Assembly (NCBI RefSeq): GCF_014905175.1
Contig: NC_057791.1
Location: 25,222,543-25,286,542 of the forward strand
DNA length: 64,000 nucleotides
Direction: 5' to 3'
From: Aphidius gifuensis
Lineage: Eukaryota > Arthropoda > Insecta > Hymenoptera > Braconidae
Shown: positions 22,928 to 35,076 of the stretch, one piece after another
Layout: every line of letters starts with the position of its first letter
Position numbering within the stretch: position 1 is the first letter of the stretch
Translations under genes and position numbers: made by a program
Notes under the pieces: model-generated
What the model saw: only the letters and a program-made list of their open reading frames with translations
Told to the model about the DNA's origin: nothing
The model's database searches: none

Positions 22928-23380
22928 CACATTTTTTAATTAACATATAAATCAAATGGTTCTATTAAAAATATTGCCAATGTCTTTTTGTTACTTTACT
23001 ACTTGCTAGATATTATATGAAATGAAATTAATAATAATAAATCGACGTACCTATTGCCAATATTTTTATGTAAATAAAATAACAATTAAACAAGTGTCAA
23101 GAATATTAATATTACCTCATTAATTTTTGTTTTTTTTTCCTAAAAATTATCTCTAATTTATCATTAATTACCACTAATATTATATTTATTAGTATTTTTT
23201 TTTTTTTTTGTAAATAAATAAAATAAAAGACAATTACTGTATTATTATTTTTTATATTAATTTTGAATAAAAAAAAAATTTTTCATCAAATACTATTGTT
23301 TATTCTATATTATTCTATTTTAAATTTAATTTTACAAAGTATCATTATCATTATTAATATTAATATTATTTAAATTAAAT
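22928..23380. other. Convergent 3' intergenic region
   Basis: About 450 bp of AT-rich 3' UTR sequence lies between HAUS6 and AAGAB. It has poly-T runs and AATAAA-like signals in both directions. No exon or structured RNA was seen. Confidence 0.6.
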
Positions 23381-24555
23381 TTATTCATCCATATCTTCAA
23401 GTTCTGATGGATCACCACCAATTGATCTCCAAAAAGCAGTCACTAATTGTTCAGCAGCTGCACGACGATTACTTGACGTGAGTGTTGTTGCATGTTGTTT
23501 CATTGCCATTAATTGACCAAATAATTCACCAAAATCAGCATTTTCATCACCCATTATACCATCTTATGCAAATTTATCAAATATTGTATTTTATCATCAT
23601 TTTAACAATTAACAATTCATAATAGTAATAATAACAATTACCTAGTACACTGTTCATGAGCATGTGTTGACTTGGATCCCCTGTTGGAATTAATCTTATG
23701 TTTTCCAATTGATCCTCAACTTGGCTAACATCCGGTTCATTTGATGTTGATATTCTGCCATGAGGAATACCTGTTGGTGTCAAATAAAAATACAACACAT
23801 TATCATTATTGGAAATGTAAATAAATAATAATAATAATACCTTTGAGTGATCTGTTTGGCCAGGTATGGGTATGCAATACTTCGATAATTCTTTCAAGAC
23901 CATATTTTTCACCTTCAATAATATCATCATCATTATCATTATCTGATGATTCTGATGCTTCCATATCGACTAATTCAAAATTATTCACATGACACCATTC
24001 TGATACTAAAAAAATTAATTTTAATTTAATTTAACAAATAATAATTGATATAATTATTGACTATATTATTATAATTACCTTCATCTCGTTTAGTTGAATC
24101 TGGAAATTTATCACAAGCAAGAAGAAAAACATCAGCTTCAGTAAGTGTTTTTATAAATGGTAAATAATTATCCAATGATATTGTTTGTGATTCATCAATC
24201 TGTAATAATTAAATTTATAATTATTATTTTGATTATAACAAATGAAATAAAATAGACTTACTGTTGGATCATAATGGAGCAAAACAGCTTCAATGTTGTC
24301 AATTGATATTTCAGGTGTTATATTATCAGTTACACACAGCATTACTTTGGCATTGTAATATTTATTTATAATATCCCAAGTGTAAAATTTAACATTATTA
24401 CTTTCAGCAACAAATTTTGAATCTAAATCTGTAAATTTTAATTTAATAAGTAAATAAATATTAACCTAGAATCAAATGATTATTTATTTACCTTTGGCTA
24501 TTTTTGTTATTTTTTCAATATTTGAGCTTAAAACAAGCACACGTGGAAGATCCAT
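23381..24555 (-). CDS. AAGAB: Alpha/gamma-adaptin-binding protein p34 (7 exons)
   Basis: AAGAB is the cytosolic chaperone that binds AP-1 and AP-2 subunits and helps assemble clathrin adaptors. The exons are 24492-24555, 24262-24428, 24079-24199, 23841-24005, 23642-23770, 23381-23562 plus the joins between them; the lengths total 828 nt, giving 275 residues (the six listed blocks cover all coding sequence). The N-terminal half is a degenerate small-GTPase fold, seen in LPRVLVLSSNIEKITKIA and in DNYLPFIKTLTEADVFLLAC, before an acidic linker (SSDNDNDDDIIEGEKYGLER). The conserved C-terminal helix is MGDENADFGELFGQLMAMK, followed by AAAEQLVTAFWRSIGGD. The start Met begins the typical short beta strand. 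Confidence 0.88.
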
Positions 24556-24924
24556 TATAAATTAAAGCTTAATTAATATCAGACACAAAATTTTATATCT
24601 AAATAAAAATATAAACAAAATAGATGTGTATTTATGTTTTTGTTCCGAAATGTCAATTTGACTGACACACACACAACACATACATGCAAATATTGTCAAA
24701 TTGTGTTGGTGCGTAGAATATACATAAAAAAAAAAAAAAACAGGGCAAATAAATAAAATAATCCTTTTTTTATTATTTTTAAATTTTATTATTATGATTA
24801 TTATAGTAGTATTTGCCTGACAATAATTTTGTAGACTTGATTAAATACAAGTTAATTTTTTAATTGATGATGATAATAAAAGAAGAAGATAATGTGATAA
24901 TAAAAATGAATTGTAGCAAATTAT
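24556..24924. other. Intergenic, AAGAB promoter and Rpt3 3' UTR
   Basis: Both flanking genes are on the minus strand. The 24560-24720 part should hold the AAGAB promoter and 5' UTR and includes a (CA)n tract. The remainder is AT-rich Rpt3 3' UTR. No other feature was seen. Confidence 0.5.
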
Positions 24925-26374
24925 TTATTTATAAAATTCATGCTCAGATTCATCTTTTTTAATATTATTTTTGTATCCTTTTTCAAAGTCCTTGGCAAGT
25001 ACAATATAACGATTTTCACGTACAGCATGCATACCAGCTTCTTGACAAATGGCATTAATATCAGCACCAGATATTCTGTCTGGACGTGCAACATAATCTT
25101 CAAGATCAACTTCTTCACTTAAATTCATTTTAGTTGTTATTGTTGAAAATATAAGACGTTTTTGACGACGATCTGGTAATGGAAATTCAATTTTTCTATC
25201 AAGACGACCAGGACGTAATAATGCTGGATCAAGTGTATCAGCACGATTTGTTGCCATGATAACTTTGACATTTGTTGTTTGATCAAAACCATCCATTTGA
25301 TTTAATAATTCTAATAATATACGTTGTACTTCACGATCAGCACCAGTTTGTGCATCAAAACGTTTTGTTGCAATAGCATCAATTTCATCAACAAATATTA
25401 TTGCTGGTGAATTTTCTTTAGCAAGACGAAATACATCACGTACCATTCTTGGTCCTTCACCAAGATATTTTTGTACAAATTCAGAACCAACAACACGTAT
25501 AAATGCTGCTGTTGTATGACGAGCAACAGCTTTAGCCAACATTGTTTTACCACAACCAGGTGGTCCATACATAAGTACACCTCTTGGTGGATCAATACCA
25601 ATTTGTTTGTAAAGCTCAAAATGAGTTAATGGTAATTCAACAGCTTCACGTATTTCTTGTTTTTGCATATCCATACCTCCAATATCAGAATATTGAATAT
25701 CTGGTTTTTCATCAGCTTGTAACATTGATATACTTGAATCAGCCTCTGGTGGTAATACATCAACAAGTGCATTACTATGTTTATGGAGTGCAACACTTGC
25801 TGATGGTTTTAATAATTCACGATCAATTGTTGATAATATTCTAACATAATAATTTGAGCCAGTTGTTGAACCAACAATACCAGTATTTTGATCAACTGCC
25901 TCTAAAAATTGACCAATAACAAGTGGTACACTTTGAATTCTTTTAACTTCCTCCTGAGCATGTAAATATTCTTTTTTTAAATTACGTTGTTCATCTTTAA
26001 TATATTCTTCTTGTACTTTTAAAAATTCAAGTTGTCGTTGAAGTTTCTATGAATATATGAAAAACGTCAATTAATAATAATAATAATAATAATAATCATC
26101 ATCATCAAATAATTTATTTACCTTGTATCTTGTGTACAAATCTTCAATATCAAGCTCATCACCAGCAGCTGAATGATACCCAACAAATGGCTTTGGTTCA
26201 ATTTCAAGCACATCCTGAAATTACATATATGACATTAATAAATATAGTTATGATGAACACAATCAATCAATCAATCAATCCATCAATTACATTGGTGGCT
26301 CTATATTGGCAATTTATTTAAATATTATTGATATAACTCACTTTATCAGGTAAAATAACACTCATTTCTTCCAT
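24925..26374 (-). CDS. PSMC4: 26S proteasome ATPase Rpt3 (exons 26342-26374, 26122-26214, 24925-26046)
   Basis: This is one of the six AAA+ ATPases of the 19S regulatory particle, which unfolds substrates for the 20S core. Three phase-0 exons give 415 residues (human 418). An N-terminal coiled coil (EDLYTRYKKLQRQLEFLKVQ) is followed by the OB fold (PLVIGQFLEAVDQNTGIVGS), then the AAA domain. That domain has Walker A GPPGCGKT, Walker B IIFVDEID, sensor-1 ATNRAD and arginine fingers in LRPGRLDRKIEFPLPDRRQ. The C-terminus EHEFYK ends in the HbYX-like motif (Phe-Tyr-Lys) with which Rpt3 docks into the 20S alpha ring. It is a complete, ordinary orthologue. Confidence 0.97.
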
Positions 26375-27074
26375 ATTTATTATAAACAATAATAGTTAAT
26401 AATAAATATTTATGAATATTGTATTGTTGGTTATAGTATGGTATGTGAATGACTCGGAATAAAAATTAAAAAGATCAAAAGCGAATATCATTCAGTATGT
26501 GACAGCAACAATATGGCTGCGCTATATACACATACCATGGTCCATGACACATACATACACGAGTGCGAGAGTAAATAAAAATTGTCGGTTAAACAGTTTA
26601 CATATGATGATTATTATTATTATTTTTATAGAAAAAAAAAAACAAAAAATATTTTTATAATAAAAAATACACTATATAAACAAATGGTTATTATTTATTC
26701 ATCTATTATTATTATATTTAATTTATCAAACTGTATCAAACAATATAAATATTTGGTTTTTTTTTTTTTCATCATTTAACATACTCTATAAAAATATTAA
26801 ATTAATATTTATAAAAATCTAATTGTTTTAATTATAAATCTTTTTTACAGAATCCAGATATTATTTATCAACATGACATGATGATAGACAATGACAATAA
26901 AATTATAATGTGTAATTGTATTGTTACATCGCAATAATCATCAACCATCTAAATAAATAATAAAATAAATAAATATGAATTCAGGGAATCCCAGTGATTC
27001 AAATTTCAATTGATGATGATAATAATGATACAATGAAAGACAGTGTCTAGTTGCAACTTGCAATATAAATTATA
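26375..27074. other. Divergent promoter region between Rpt3 and the FADD-like gene
   Basis: About 700 bp holds two promoters. The part near 26455-26560 is less AT-rich (for example ggctgcgctatatacacat). The rest is AT-rich. No coding exon or defined motif was recognised. Confidence 0.45.
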
Positions 27075-28369
27075 ATGGATAAACAATTGGAAACAAGATA
27101 TCGTTGCATAAACCGATACAATAATTTACGTGATAATTTTTTAAAAATAGCTAGTCTACATGTTACTGATGATAAACTTAATGAATTAAAATTATTTTAT
27201 GATAAAATAATAAATTCAAAACGTGAAACAGATAGAATAAATGATGTCATTGGACTTTTAAAAATTCTCGAACGACGTGCTGTTCTTAGTTTCAAATCAA
27301 TTGAGCCAATTAAATATATTTCTGATGAATTTATAAAAGATCCTTGTCTCAATCAACAAATACAAAATTATTTGCAAGATCTTTCAATCAATGAGACTGC
27401 TAATGCCTTTGTTGATTTTAATATATACAAGTCTCAATCTGGTAAGAATTTTAATATTAATATTAATAATAATAATAATTTAACATTATCCAATGATGAT
27501 GAAAAATTATTATTAAATGAAACAACAATTAATGATAATACAAATAATAATTTTCATAAAAATAAATCTAGTATTATTGATGTATCTTCATCATCATCAT
27601 CATCATTATGTGATTTAAAAAATCTACGTCATTATTATCATGAAAATAAATTATTAATAATATTTATTATATCAATATTGGCATTATCAATATTTTCATT
27701 AGTCACAATTGATTCTATTTCTAATAAATTATCAGTACTGGAACCAACAGCATCAGCAACAACAGCAACATCAACATCAAGTAACTTGACAAATAAAACA
27801 CATAATACTTTTCTTTTTCCTTCTCATCCAACAACAACTACAACAACAACAACCACAACAACAATAATACCAAAAGTCATGCAAAGTATTGCACCTTATT
27901 ACGTGAAAAATCAAAATGATTTTGATAGTCAAAGTGGTCAATCAATTGATTTACAAAACAAAGGTATTAATTATTAGCTCACATTATTTATTTAATATTT
28001 TTGTTAATAATAATAATTATTATTATTTTATATAGTATTTGAAATATTAAGTGAAAATCTTGGAAGATATTGGACTGAAGTTGCAAGATTTTTGGACATC
28101 AAAGAAGGTGAAATTGATAGAATTCATCAAAATAAAAATTTTGGATTTAAAGAAAAATCAATAGAGGTAGATAAATTAATAATTAATCATTAAGTATATG
28201 TATAAAGCTACAAACTAAATTAATTATTTATTGCAAGGTTTTTAAATTATTCAAATCAAGACGTGGAGCATATAATAATTGGCAACAAATATTAATACGT
28301 GCATTGAATGATGCACGAAGAAAAGATCTCGTTTACCTAGTTGAGGAATTAATTATGAATGAAAAATAA
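27075..28369 (+). CDS. FADD: FADD-like death adaptor with optional membrane-helix insert
   Basis: The N-terminal ~105 residues fit a death-effector domain (the stretch VIGLLKILERRAVLSF is typical), and the C-terminal exons form a death domain: FEILSENLGRYWTEVARFLD, then VFKLFKSRRG and LVYLVEEL. This is the FADD layout. FADD links receptor/IMD-type complexes to caspase-8/Dredd in insect immunity and apoptosis. Two donors share one acceptor (28035/28036): GTAAGA at 27442 and GTATTA at 27964. Both leave phase 1. The short form (27075-27441, 28036-28166, 28238-28369) is 209 aa, almost the human length of 208. The long form (first exon to 27963) adds 174 codons with Asn and Ser runs, one hydrophobic helix (LLIIFIISILALSIFSLV) and a Thr-rich stretch with two N-glycosylation-like sites. 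Which form is used needs RNA evidence. Confidence 0.72.
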
Positions 28370-28781
28370 CTTGTTAATTTTTGTAACAATATATAATTGT
28401 TGTTGTTTTTATTTGTGGAATAAAAAAAAAAGAAAAAAAAAAAACCAAAAGAACAAAGTAATACAAAGTTATTGATTATTATTATTTTCTCGATGTAATT
28501 AAGAAATATCTTTCTTTAAATTATGATATAAATTTAATAATTTATTTTTTTTCTTCTTGTGCTCAAATGTTGTTGTTATCATTATTAATAATTTAATTGA
28601 ATTTACCAATTAGTTAATGAACTATAAAAAAAAAGAAAAGAAACTTTGAATTGAAAAAAAGAAAAACAACTGTGAAATAAATTTCAATTCATACTTGAAT
28701 TTGTAGAAATATAATGATGATATATTTTGATACTTAAAAATAATGTGAAAGTATCAAATAAACATGTCTATATTTTTTAAT
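28370..28781. other. Convergent 3' intergenic region
   Basis: About 410 bp of AT-rich sequence holds the 3' UTRs of the FADD-like gene and eIF4E. A-rich runs occur at 28420-28450 and 28625-28670. Nothing else is visible. Confidence 0.55.
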
Positions 28782-29867
28782 CTAAACTGAATAGGTATTT
28801 TTTGTAACACTTCCAGCTTTGACCATTGTATCTCTGTGAACTTGATATCCAATTGTTTGCTTGGGTTGAATTTTCAATCGTTCTTTCAATTTTCTTCTGT
28901 TAAACAAACAAATAAAAGCAAATAAATAAAATTGAATTTGATAAAATGGATAAATCAATATCATAAAAATATATAATAATTACCCAATATCAAGAACAGC
29001 TTGTGATTTATTAAAATCAGCAGTCCAAATACCAATTCTGTCACCTTTTGGTCTGACACTTGCAACAGCACCACAAACATCATCAGAATGTTCATGAAAT
29101 GCTTCACCAATCATACACAATACAATTTCAAGCCAGAAATTATCAAGATCACTTAATCTTTGTTTTTTATCAAGTTGCAAGACCCATTTACCACCATTTT
29201 TATTGGCATCATCTTCCCACATTGGTCGAATGCCTTGTTTAAACATACTGTAGTCACATCCTGATTTCAATTCAGATGGTGACTTGATGTGATTGTACAA
29301 GCTGTTGATAATAAAACAAATAAATAAAACAAAAAAAATTAACAATAAATAAATCAAATAAATAAATTAATGAATTACCTCCAGAAATCTTCAGCTGTAT
29401 TGAAGCTAATAACTTCTTTTTGGCATTCATCCCAGGCTCTGGTTCTGTCTGTTTCATAGTACCACAATGTCCAAGTATGTTGAAGTGGATGTTTTATCAA
29501 TAGCTCTGGTGCATATTCTTCAATACTGGTAGAATCTTGATCCTTTTTATCGACAATCTTTAACAACAACATTTTATTGATAATTACAAATTTAGTATTT
29601 GCAAATTAATTCTAAAAAATAAGGTTAGAATACTTTTTCAACTATTAAAGATAGTAAGATAGACAAAGATAAAATATATCATAGAAACGTGAAACCATGG
29701 CGAGACTTTCACACATGAAAATAAATGAATGAACCAACAATTTTTAAATATGTCAATTACCATGATAAAAAAAAAATTTCTCCGACAATAAATGATAAGT
29801 TTAATTGTATCTTATTAATGATTATTCAAGTAATTACCTCAATATCTTCTGTATTAATAGATGCCAT
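28782..29867 (-). CDS. eIF4E: Cap-binding translation factor eIF4E (exons 29838-29867, 29379-29557, 28984-29301, 28782-28896)
   Basis: eIF4E binds the mRNA 5' cap in the eIF4F complex and is the regulated step of translation initiation. Four exons total 642 nt, giving 213 residues. After the short acidic start MASINTEDIE the core begins at HPLQHTWTLWYYE. The cap-stacking tryptophans lie in HTWTLWYYE and in RPMWEDDANKNGGKW; the eIF4G-binding tryptophan is in LDNFWLEIVLCMIGE. The usual DDVCGAVASVRPKGDRIGIW strand and the C-terminal SVTKNTYSV are present. The first exon of only 10 codons is confirmed by a GTAATT donor and phase-0 join. It is a complete class I eIF4E. Confidence 0.96.
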
Positions 29868-30811
29868 GTTGTCAAAAATGGCAAATAAAAAAAAAAATTT
29901 CACGTCGTTGGCTCGTTGCGTTAATATTTATGTGTGTGTGTGTGTCTCTGTCTCGCTTTATTTTTTCTGTTTGCATGTGTGCGTGTGTGTGTGCTTTTTT
30001 TTTTTTTTCTGAAAAAAAGAAAATCCTCTGACGGTTGAAATTAGAATCGATGATTTTTTTAAAAATGGAGTAATAATATTGTAGTTTCATGTAAATTCAT
30101 CTTTTTAATTTTTGTTTTTCTTTTTTAATATTTGAAAATTGTTTGTTCATCTTCATTTTATAAAGAAAAAAAAAATATACATATAGGTATACTTCTTTTT
30201 TTTTAAATAAGATTATAAATTTAAAAATAATACATAATTAATTTTTATATCATTATAATTTAAATCAAATAACAATTGAATTTATAATTTTATTTTTGGT
30301 GAAAACATAATGTTAATGAACACGTGCTTTTGACATTTTGTGTAAATATTTATTTATCCCTCTTTTTTTTTTTAGTGCACTAGGTGAGAATAATTTTTTA
30401 TTTTTTTTTGTGATAGAAATCATTGGAAATCATGAGGAGATGCTTTTATTCATCCCGCAAAAATCCACAAAAATCCATAATCATCAAAATCCTATATATG
30501 CTATATATTTTTAAACTTGGGGGTTGGTTGGCATCACTGTGACAATTACTCTCTCTTTCTCTCTTGTTCTTTTTCTTCATATGTACCAGACAGTTTGTTT
30601 ACATAATAACAATAATAATAGCAATAATTATATCAACAATAGCGATATGCAAGCCAAAACTTATAATCTTTTATGAGTTTTAAACATTTAAATAATAATA
30701 ATAATAATTACAGCGATAACAATAATGAATGTTTAGTTTTAGTATAGTTAATAGTTAATTAAATTGTGACATAATAACACAGAGGATAAATAAACAATAC
30801 GCTGCTCAGAC
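29868..30811. other. Divergent promoter region between eIF4E and the RRM gene
   Basis: About 940 bp contains both promoters. Tracts of (GT)n at 29932-29944 and 29979-29992 lie in the eIF4E 5' UTR, with TCTC repeats near 30550-30565. The rest is AT-rich without recognisable exons. Confidence 0.45.
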
Positions 30812-33219
30812 ATGATGAATCGAAATATGGTAATATTATTTGTAATAATTGTTGCATTTAATATATAATAATACTTGATGCTCCAAAATGTTTTTTTAAT
30901 CCCTGTGTCTAACTGTCTATTTGAATTACAAAGTTAACATTAAAAAATAATGTAGAAATTAAATCATTCATTTACAGACAACAGAAGATAATTCAAGTGC
31001 CAAAAGAACAACATCATCATCATCATCACCATTTAATAATAAAGATTCAACAAATTATACTTACAATAATTATAATAATTCAAATTCAAATACAAATACA
31101 ATAAGTGTTAATCAGCCATTACCTGGTCAACCACCATTACCACCAATGCCACCACCACCATTACCAGGTTCACTTCCACCATTACCACATGTATTTTCAA
31201 CAACAGTACAATTACCACAGTTACCACAATTACCACAGGTAACACAAATACAAACATGGTCACATGCTCAACCAACATGGCAATGGATGGCACCACAAAC
31301 AACAGTATTATCATCACAATCAGCTGTTAATAATATGCAACAACAACAACAACAACAACATTTACAACAACAAGCTGTTAATCGTGCTAAATTTAATAGA
31401 CGTAACAACAGATTCAATAATCAACATAATATTAATGTTATTTATCCACAAAGAAGTATTAATAATTTTAATCGTAATAAAAATCGTCGTCAATCATTGT
31501 CATCTTCATCACCACAACCACAATTACCATCACAGCAACAACAACAGCAGCAACAACAACAACAACAACATGCAAATTCTTATTTCAGTGGTCAAGTATT
31601 ACAACTTCATCAACAGCAGCAGCAGCAACAACAACAACAGAATATTGAATGGCAAAGAATGAATAATTATAATAACAACAACAATAATAGTAATAATAGT
31701 AATCAAATTGGTGAAAATTCAAATGCATCAACAACAGCTACCCCATCTGAACAACATAATAATAATAATAATAGTAGTAATAATAAAAAAGATTCTTGTG
31801 AGCGTGAAGATATTAAAATAGTATCAGAAATATCAGTTAATAGTAAAAAAACAAAACAAAGAAAACCAATGTCACAAAATTATCCAAGTAGACCTTGGAA
31901 TTTAAAAGATGCTGAAACAGCATTAGCCATTGAGAGAGATTATAATCAACGTGTAAGAGCACAAAGTTTAATTATTAAATTTCCAGATCCAGATTTAAAT
32001 AAAGATGTTGTACGTAAATTTCATAATGGTATACAAAATATACATTTTCAAAGTCCAAGTGGACCACGTTATTGTTTTGTACAAATGGGTGAAAATGTTA
32101 ATATTGATGAGGCTATTGAAGAACTTGAAAAAATTAAATTTGGTGTTGGTTATTTAAAAGTTGAAAGAAAAGCATTAAAAAAAGAAGAAGAAGATTTACG
32201 ACCAGAAATCATTGATCCATATACATTGTATGTTGGTAATTTGCCAGAATCAGTTAATGTCAATGAATTAAAAAGTAAATTTCCAACAGCAACACGTGTT
32301 GATGTTGGCTATGCACAAAAAATGCGTAATACACGTTATGCATTTGTGAGATATCCAACTGTTGAAGAGTCCATTGCTGTTTATAAAAAATCACAAGATC
32401 TCATGTGGGACACAAGAAGTACCATTGTCAGATTTAGACGTGATAAAAAAAGTAAAACACCATCACAACAAAATGAAACAACTAAAAATATCAATAAAAA
32501 AGTTAAAATTGATCCAGATGATGTCATTAAAAAAGAAACTGATGATAATAATATTTCATTATGCAATGGTAAAACAAATGTAATTGATAATCAAATTCAA
32601 TTATTAAACAATGAATCATCAATTATTAATAATAAACAAATTCAAATTGTTTCATCATCTGATAATCAACAAGTAAGTCAAATTACTTTTATCATATTTA
32701 TTGTTATTATTGTTGGTATGAATAAATAAATTTATTTTAATTTCAGATATTGACAAATGATCAAGTTGTTAACGATAGTGTCATTGATATTCCAAGTGAT
32801 ATTGATCAATTGACAATGATAACGACAATCAAAGAAGAACCAGTTGATATACTTGATGATGAATTATATTTATCAATGAATGACGATGATTCAGATGATG
32901 AAATTGAAATTCCAGATGAGCTGGATGATACAAATGATGAAATTGATGATGATGATGATGATGATGATGATAATAATGATGATAATGATGATGCTAACGA
33001 GGATGATGATAATGATAATTTACTTGACAATAGTGCCATACAAAATCATCAAAATAATGATGAAAATAAAAATTCTCCTGATGTAAGTACATTTACATAT
33101 ATAAAATATTTAAATTTAAAATTGTCAATTATAATTATTAATATTGTGATTGGTATTTTTTTACACAGAATCTTGATCACATGTTTGATGAACTGGAAAA
33201 CATTGGTGATTTGAGCTAA
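30812..33219 (+). CDS. Tandem-RRM RNA-binding protein (exons 30812-30829, 30978-32672, 32747-33082, 33169-33219)
   Basis: This is a 699-residue protein that I do not assign to a named family. The first ~290 residues are low-complexity: Pro-rich (PPLPPMPPPPLPG) and then Gln- and Asn-rich runs. At about residues 340-410 there is an RRM-like fold (SLIIKFPDPDLNKDVVRKFH then GPRYCFVQMG). A clearer RRM follows at about 420-500, with RNP2 TLYVGNL and RNP1-like TRYAFVRYP. The C-terminal part is very acidic (Asp/Glu runs near 32880-33020) and ends MFDELENIGDLS. The layout suggests a nuclear RNA-binding regulator that may form condensates; that is inference. All introns are phase 0. The six-codon first exon depends on the ATG at 30812 and a GTAATA donor. 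Confidence 0.8.
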
Positions 33220-34023
33220 ATATAAATTATTTCAATCAATTTTATTATGATTTTATTATGAATAACTTTCAACAAGGACTTCCACAAATACTATCAATGA
33301 GAAAAAAAATTCATTATATGTAAATATTATCGACAAATAATTGTATAATTTGATCTTTTTAAAATTAATCTTAATAATAATATTTCTGCTGTAACTAATC
33401 ATGTGAAATTACCATGTCTTGTAATTAATTAATTAATCAATTGCGATTTATATTATGTGCACAATAACACTACAATTTTTTTTATTAAAATAACAAATTA
33501 TTTTTTATTTCTATTTAATCAAACTTTTTCTAATGCTTATTTTATTATTAATCAATAATTGTAATTAAACACACATTATTATTTTTGCTATTAATTAATT
33601 TTGGCTGTCTGGACATTTAATAGAGAAAAAAAAAAACATTTTTAGCCATTTTTCAATAATTATTATTAACAACAATATGATATGTCGACGTATGAATTAT
33701 TTGATTATTTTTCATTTAAATAACAGGCGCCATTTAAAATATCATAGAGTGACATCTATAAATAAAAAGATGGCGGGGAAAAAGGCGGGAGAAATACACA
33801 AAAAAGTAGGAGAGAAAATGAAAAGAGAGAGAGAGAGAAGGAGGAAAAAAAAAAAAAGAAAAGAACCAAGCCGGCTGTTGCGTCGTTCCGTTGTTCAACA
33901 TTGTTCAACATATTACTTGATAAAGCAGGTGTTGATTTGTCATTAATATTGTCCTCATTGTTGTTTAATTGCAACAATTATATAGTGAATCTTAAATTAT
34001 TTAAACAAATAAAATAGTTAAAA
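33220..34023. promoter_or_regulatory. Intergenic with the PCNA promoter
   Basis: The left half is AT-rich 3' UTR of the RRM gene. From 33725 to 33900 the DNA becomes G-rich with two GGCGGG boxes at 33772-33780 and 33784-33792 and a GGCGCCAT at 33726-33733, all resembling E2F sites. A purine run (GA)n spans about 33815-33865. PCNA is a classical E2F target, so this is its likely promoter. Confidence 0.55.
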
Positions 34024-35076
34024 ATGTTTGAAGCACGTTTGACACAAAGTGCAATCTTGAAAAAGGTTCTTGATGCCATCAAGGATCTTTTGACTGAGGC
34101 AACATTTGAATGCACTGATTCTGGTATCCAGGTTCAGGCCATGGACAATGCTCACGTATCCTTGGTATCAATGAATTTACGTAGTGATGGATTTGACAAG
34201 TACAGATGTGACAGAAATCTCTCAATGGGCATGAGTATTGCTGTGTAAGATTTTTTACTTTTTTTTATTGAATTTAATGCCTAGGTTATGTTTGCCTTTA
34301 AATATTGTCATAATAATAATAAATATTAATTTATAGCATGTCAAAAATTTTAAAATGTGCAACAACAAATGACACAGTCACAATGAGAGCTGTTGATAAT
34401 CCAGATACAATTGAATTTATGTTTGACACACCTGGAAAAGATGTACAAGCACAATATGAAATGAAACTCATCAACATGGACCAAGAACATCTTGGAATTC
34501 CAGTAATTTATATTTTTTTATTATTTATTTATCTTATCTTGATTTTATTTATTATGCTTGATTAATTAATTAATTAATTGATTGATTGATTAATAGGAAA
34601 CTGTATATTCTTGTGTTGTTAAAATGCCATCACAAGAATTTGCCAGAATTGTTCGTGATCTTTCACAATTTGGTGAAAATATAACAATTGCATGTACCAA
34701 GGAAGGAATTAAATTTTCAGCTGCTGGAGATACTGGAACTGGTAATAATATATTTATATTATTGTTATTTGATTAAGACGTTTTGTAAATTTAATTATTA
34801 ATTTGTATATTTAATTTTTTAGCAAATGTTAAATTGGCACAAACAGCTGATTCTGGTGAATCTGATTCAGTAACAATTGAAATGCAAGAATCAGTTAAGC
34901 TATCATTTTCATGTCGTTACTTGAACTTTTTTATAAAAGCAACACCACTATGTGAACAAGTACAATTATCACTTTCAAATGATGTACCACTTGTTTGTGA
35001 ATTTAACATTGGTGAAATTGGCCATATTAAATATTATCTTGCTCCCAAGATTGAAGATGAAGAAGAAGATGCGTAA
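34024..35076 (+). CDS. PCNA: PCNA, DNA sliding clamp (exons 34024-34244, 34337-34502, 34597-34741, 34823-35076)
   Basis: PCNA forms the trimeric ring that tethers DNA polymerases and repair factors. The exons join to exactly 261 residues, as in human. The N-terminus MFEARLTQSAILKKVLDAIK, the DNA-facing basic helices, the interdomain loop MDQEHLGIPETVY and the C-terminus LAPKIEDEEEDA with its PIP-binding edge are all present. The motif LRSDGFDKYRCDRNLSMGM is typical. Base use in exon 1 is less AT-rich than in the other exons. The gene is complete, with no anomalies. It is probably transcribed at S phase through the upstream E2F-like boxes. Confidence 0.98.

Noticed and set aside
28990..29360. 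Longer eIF4E frame with a hydrophobic N-terminus (near 29357)
   Set aside because: The hydrophobic part is intron sequence before the acceptor at 29302; the spliced product matches eIF4E throughout.
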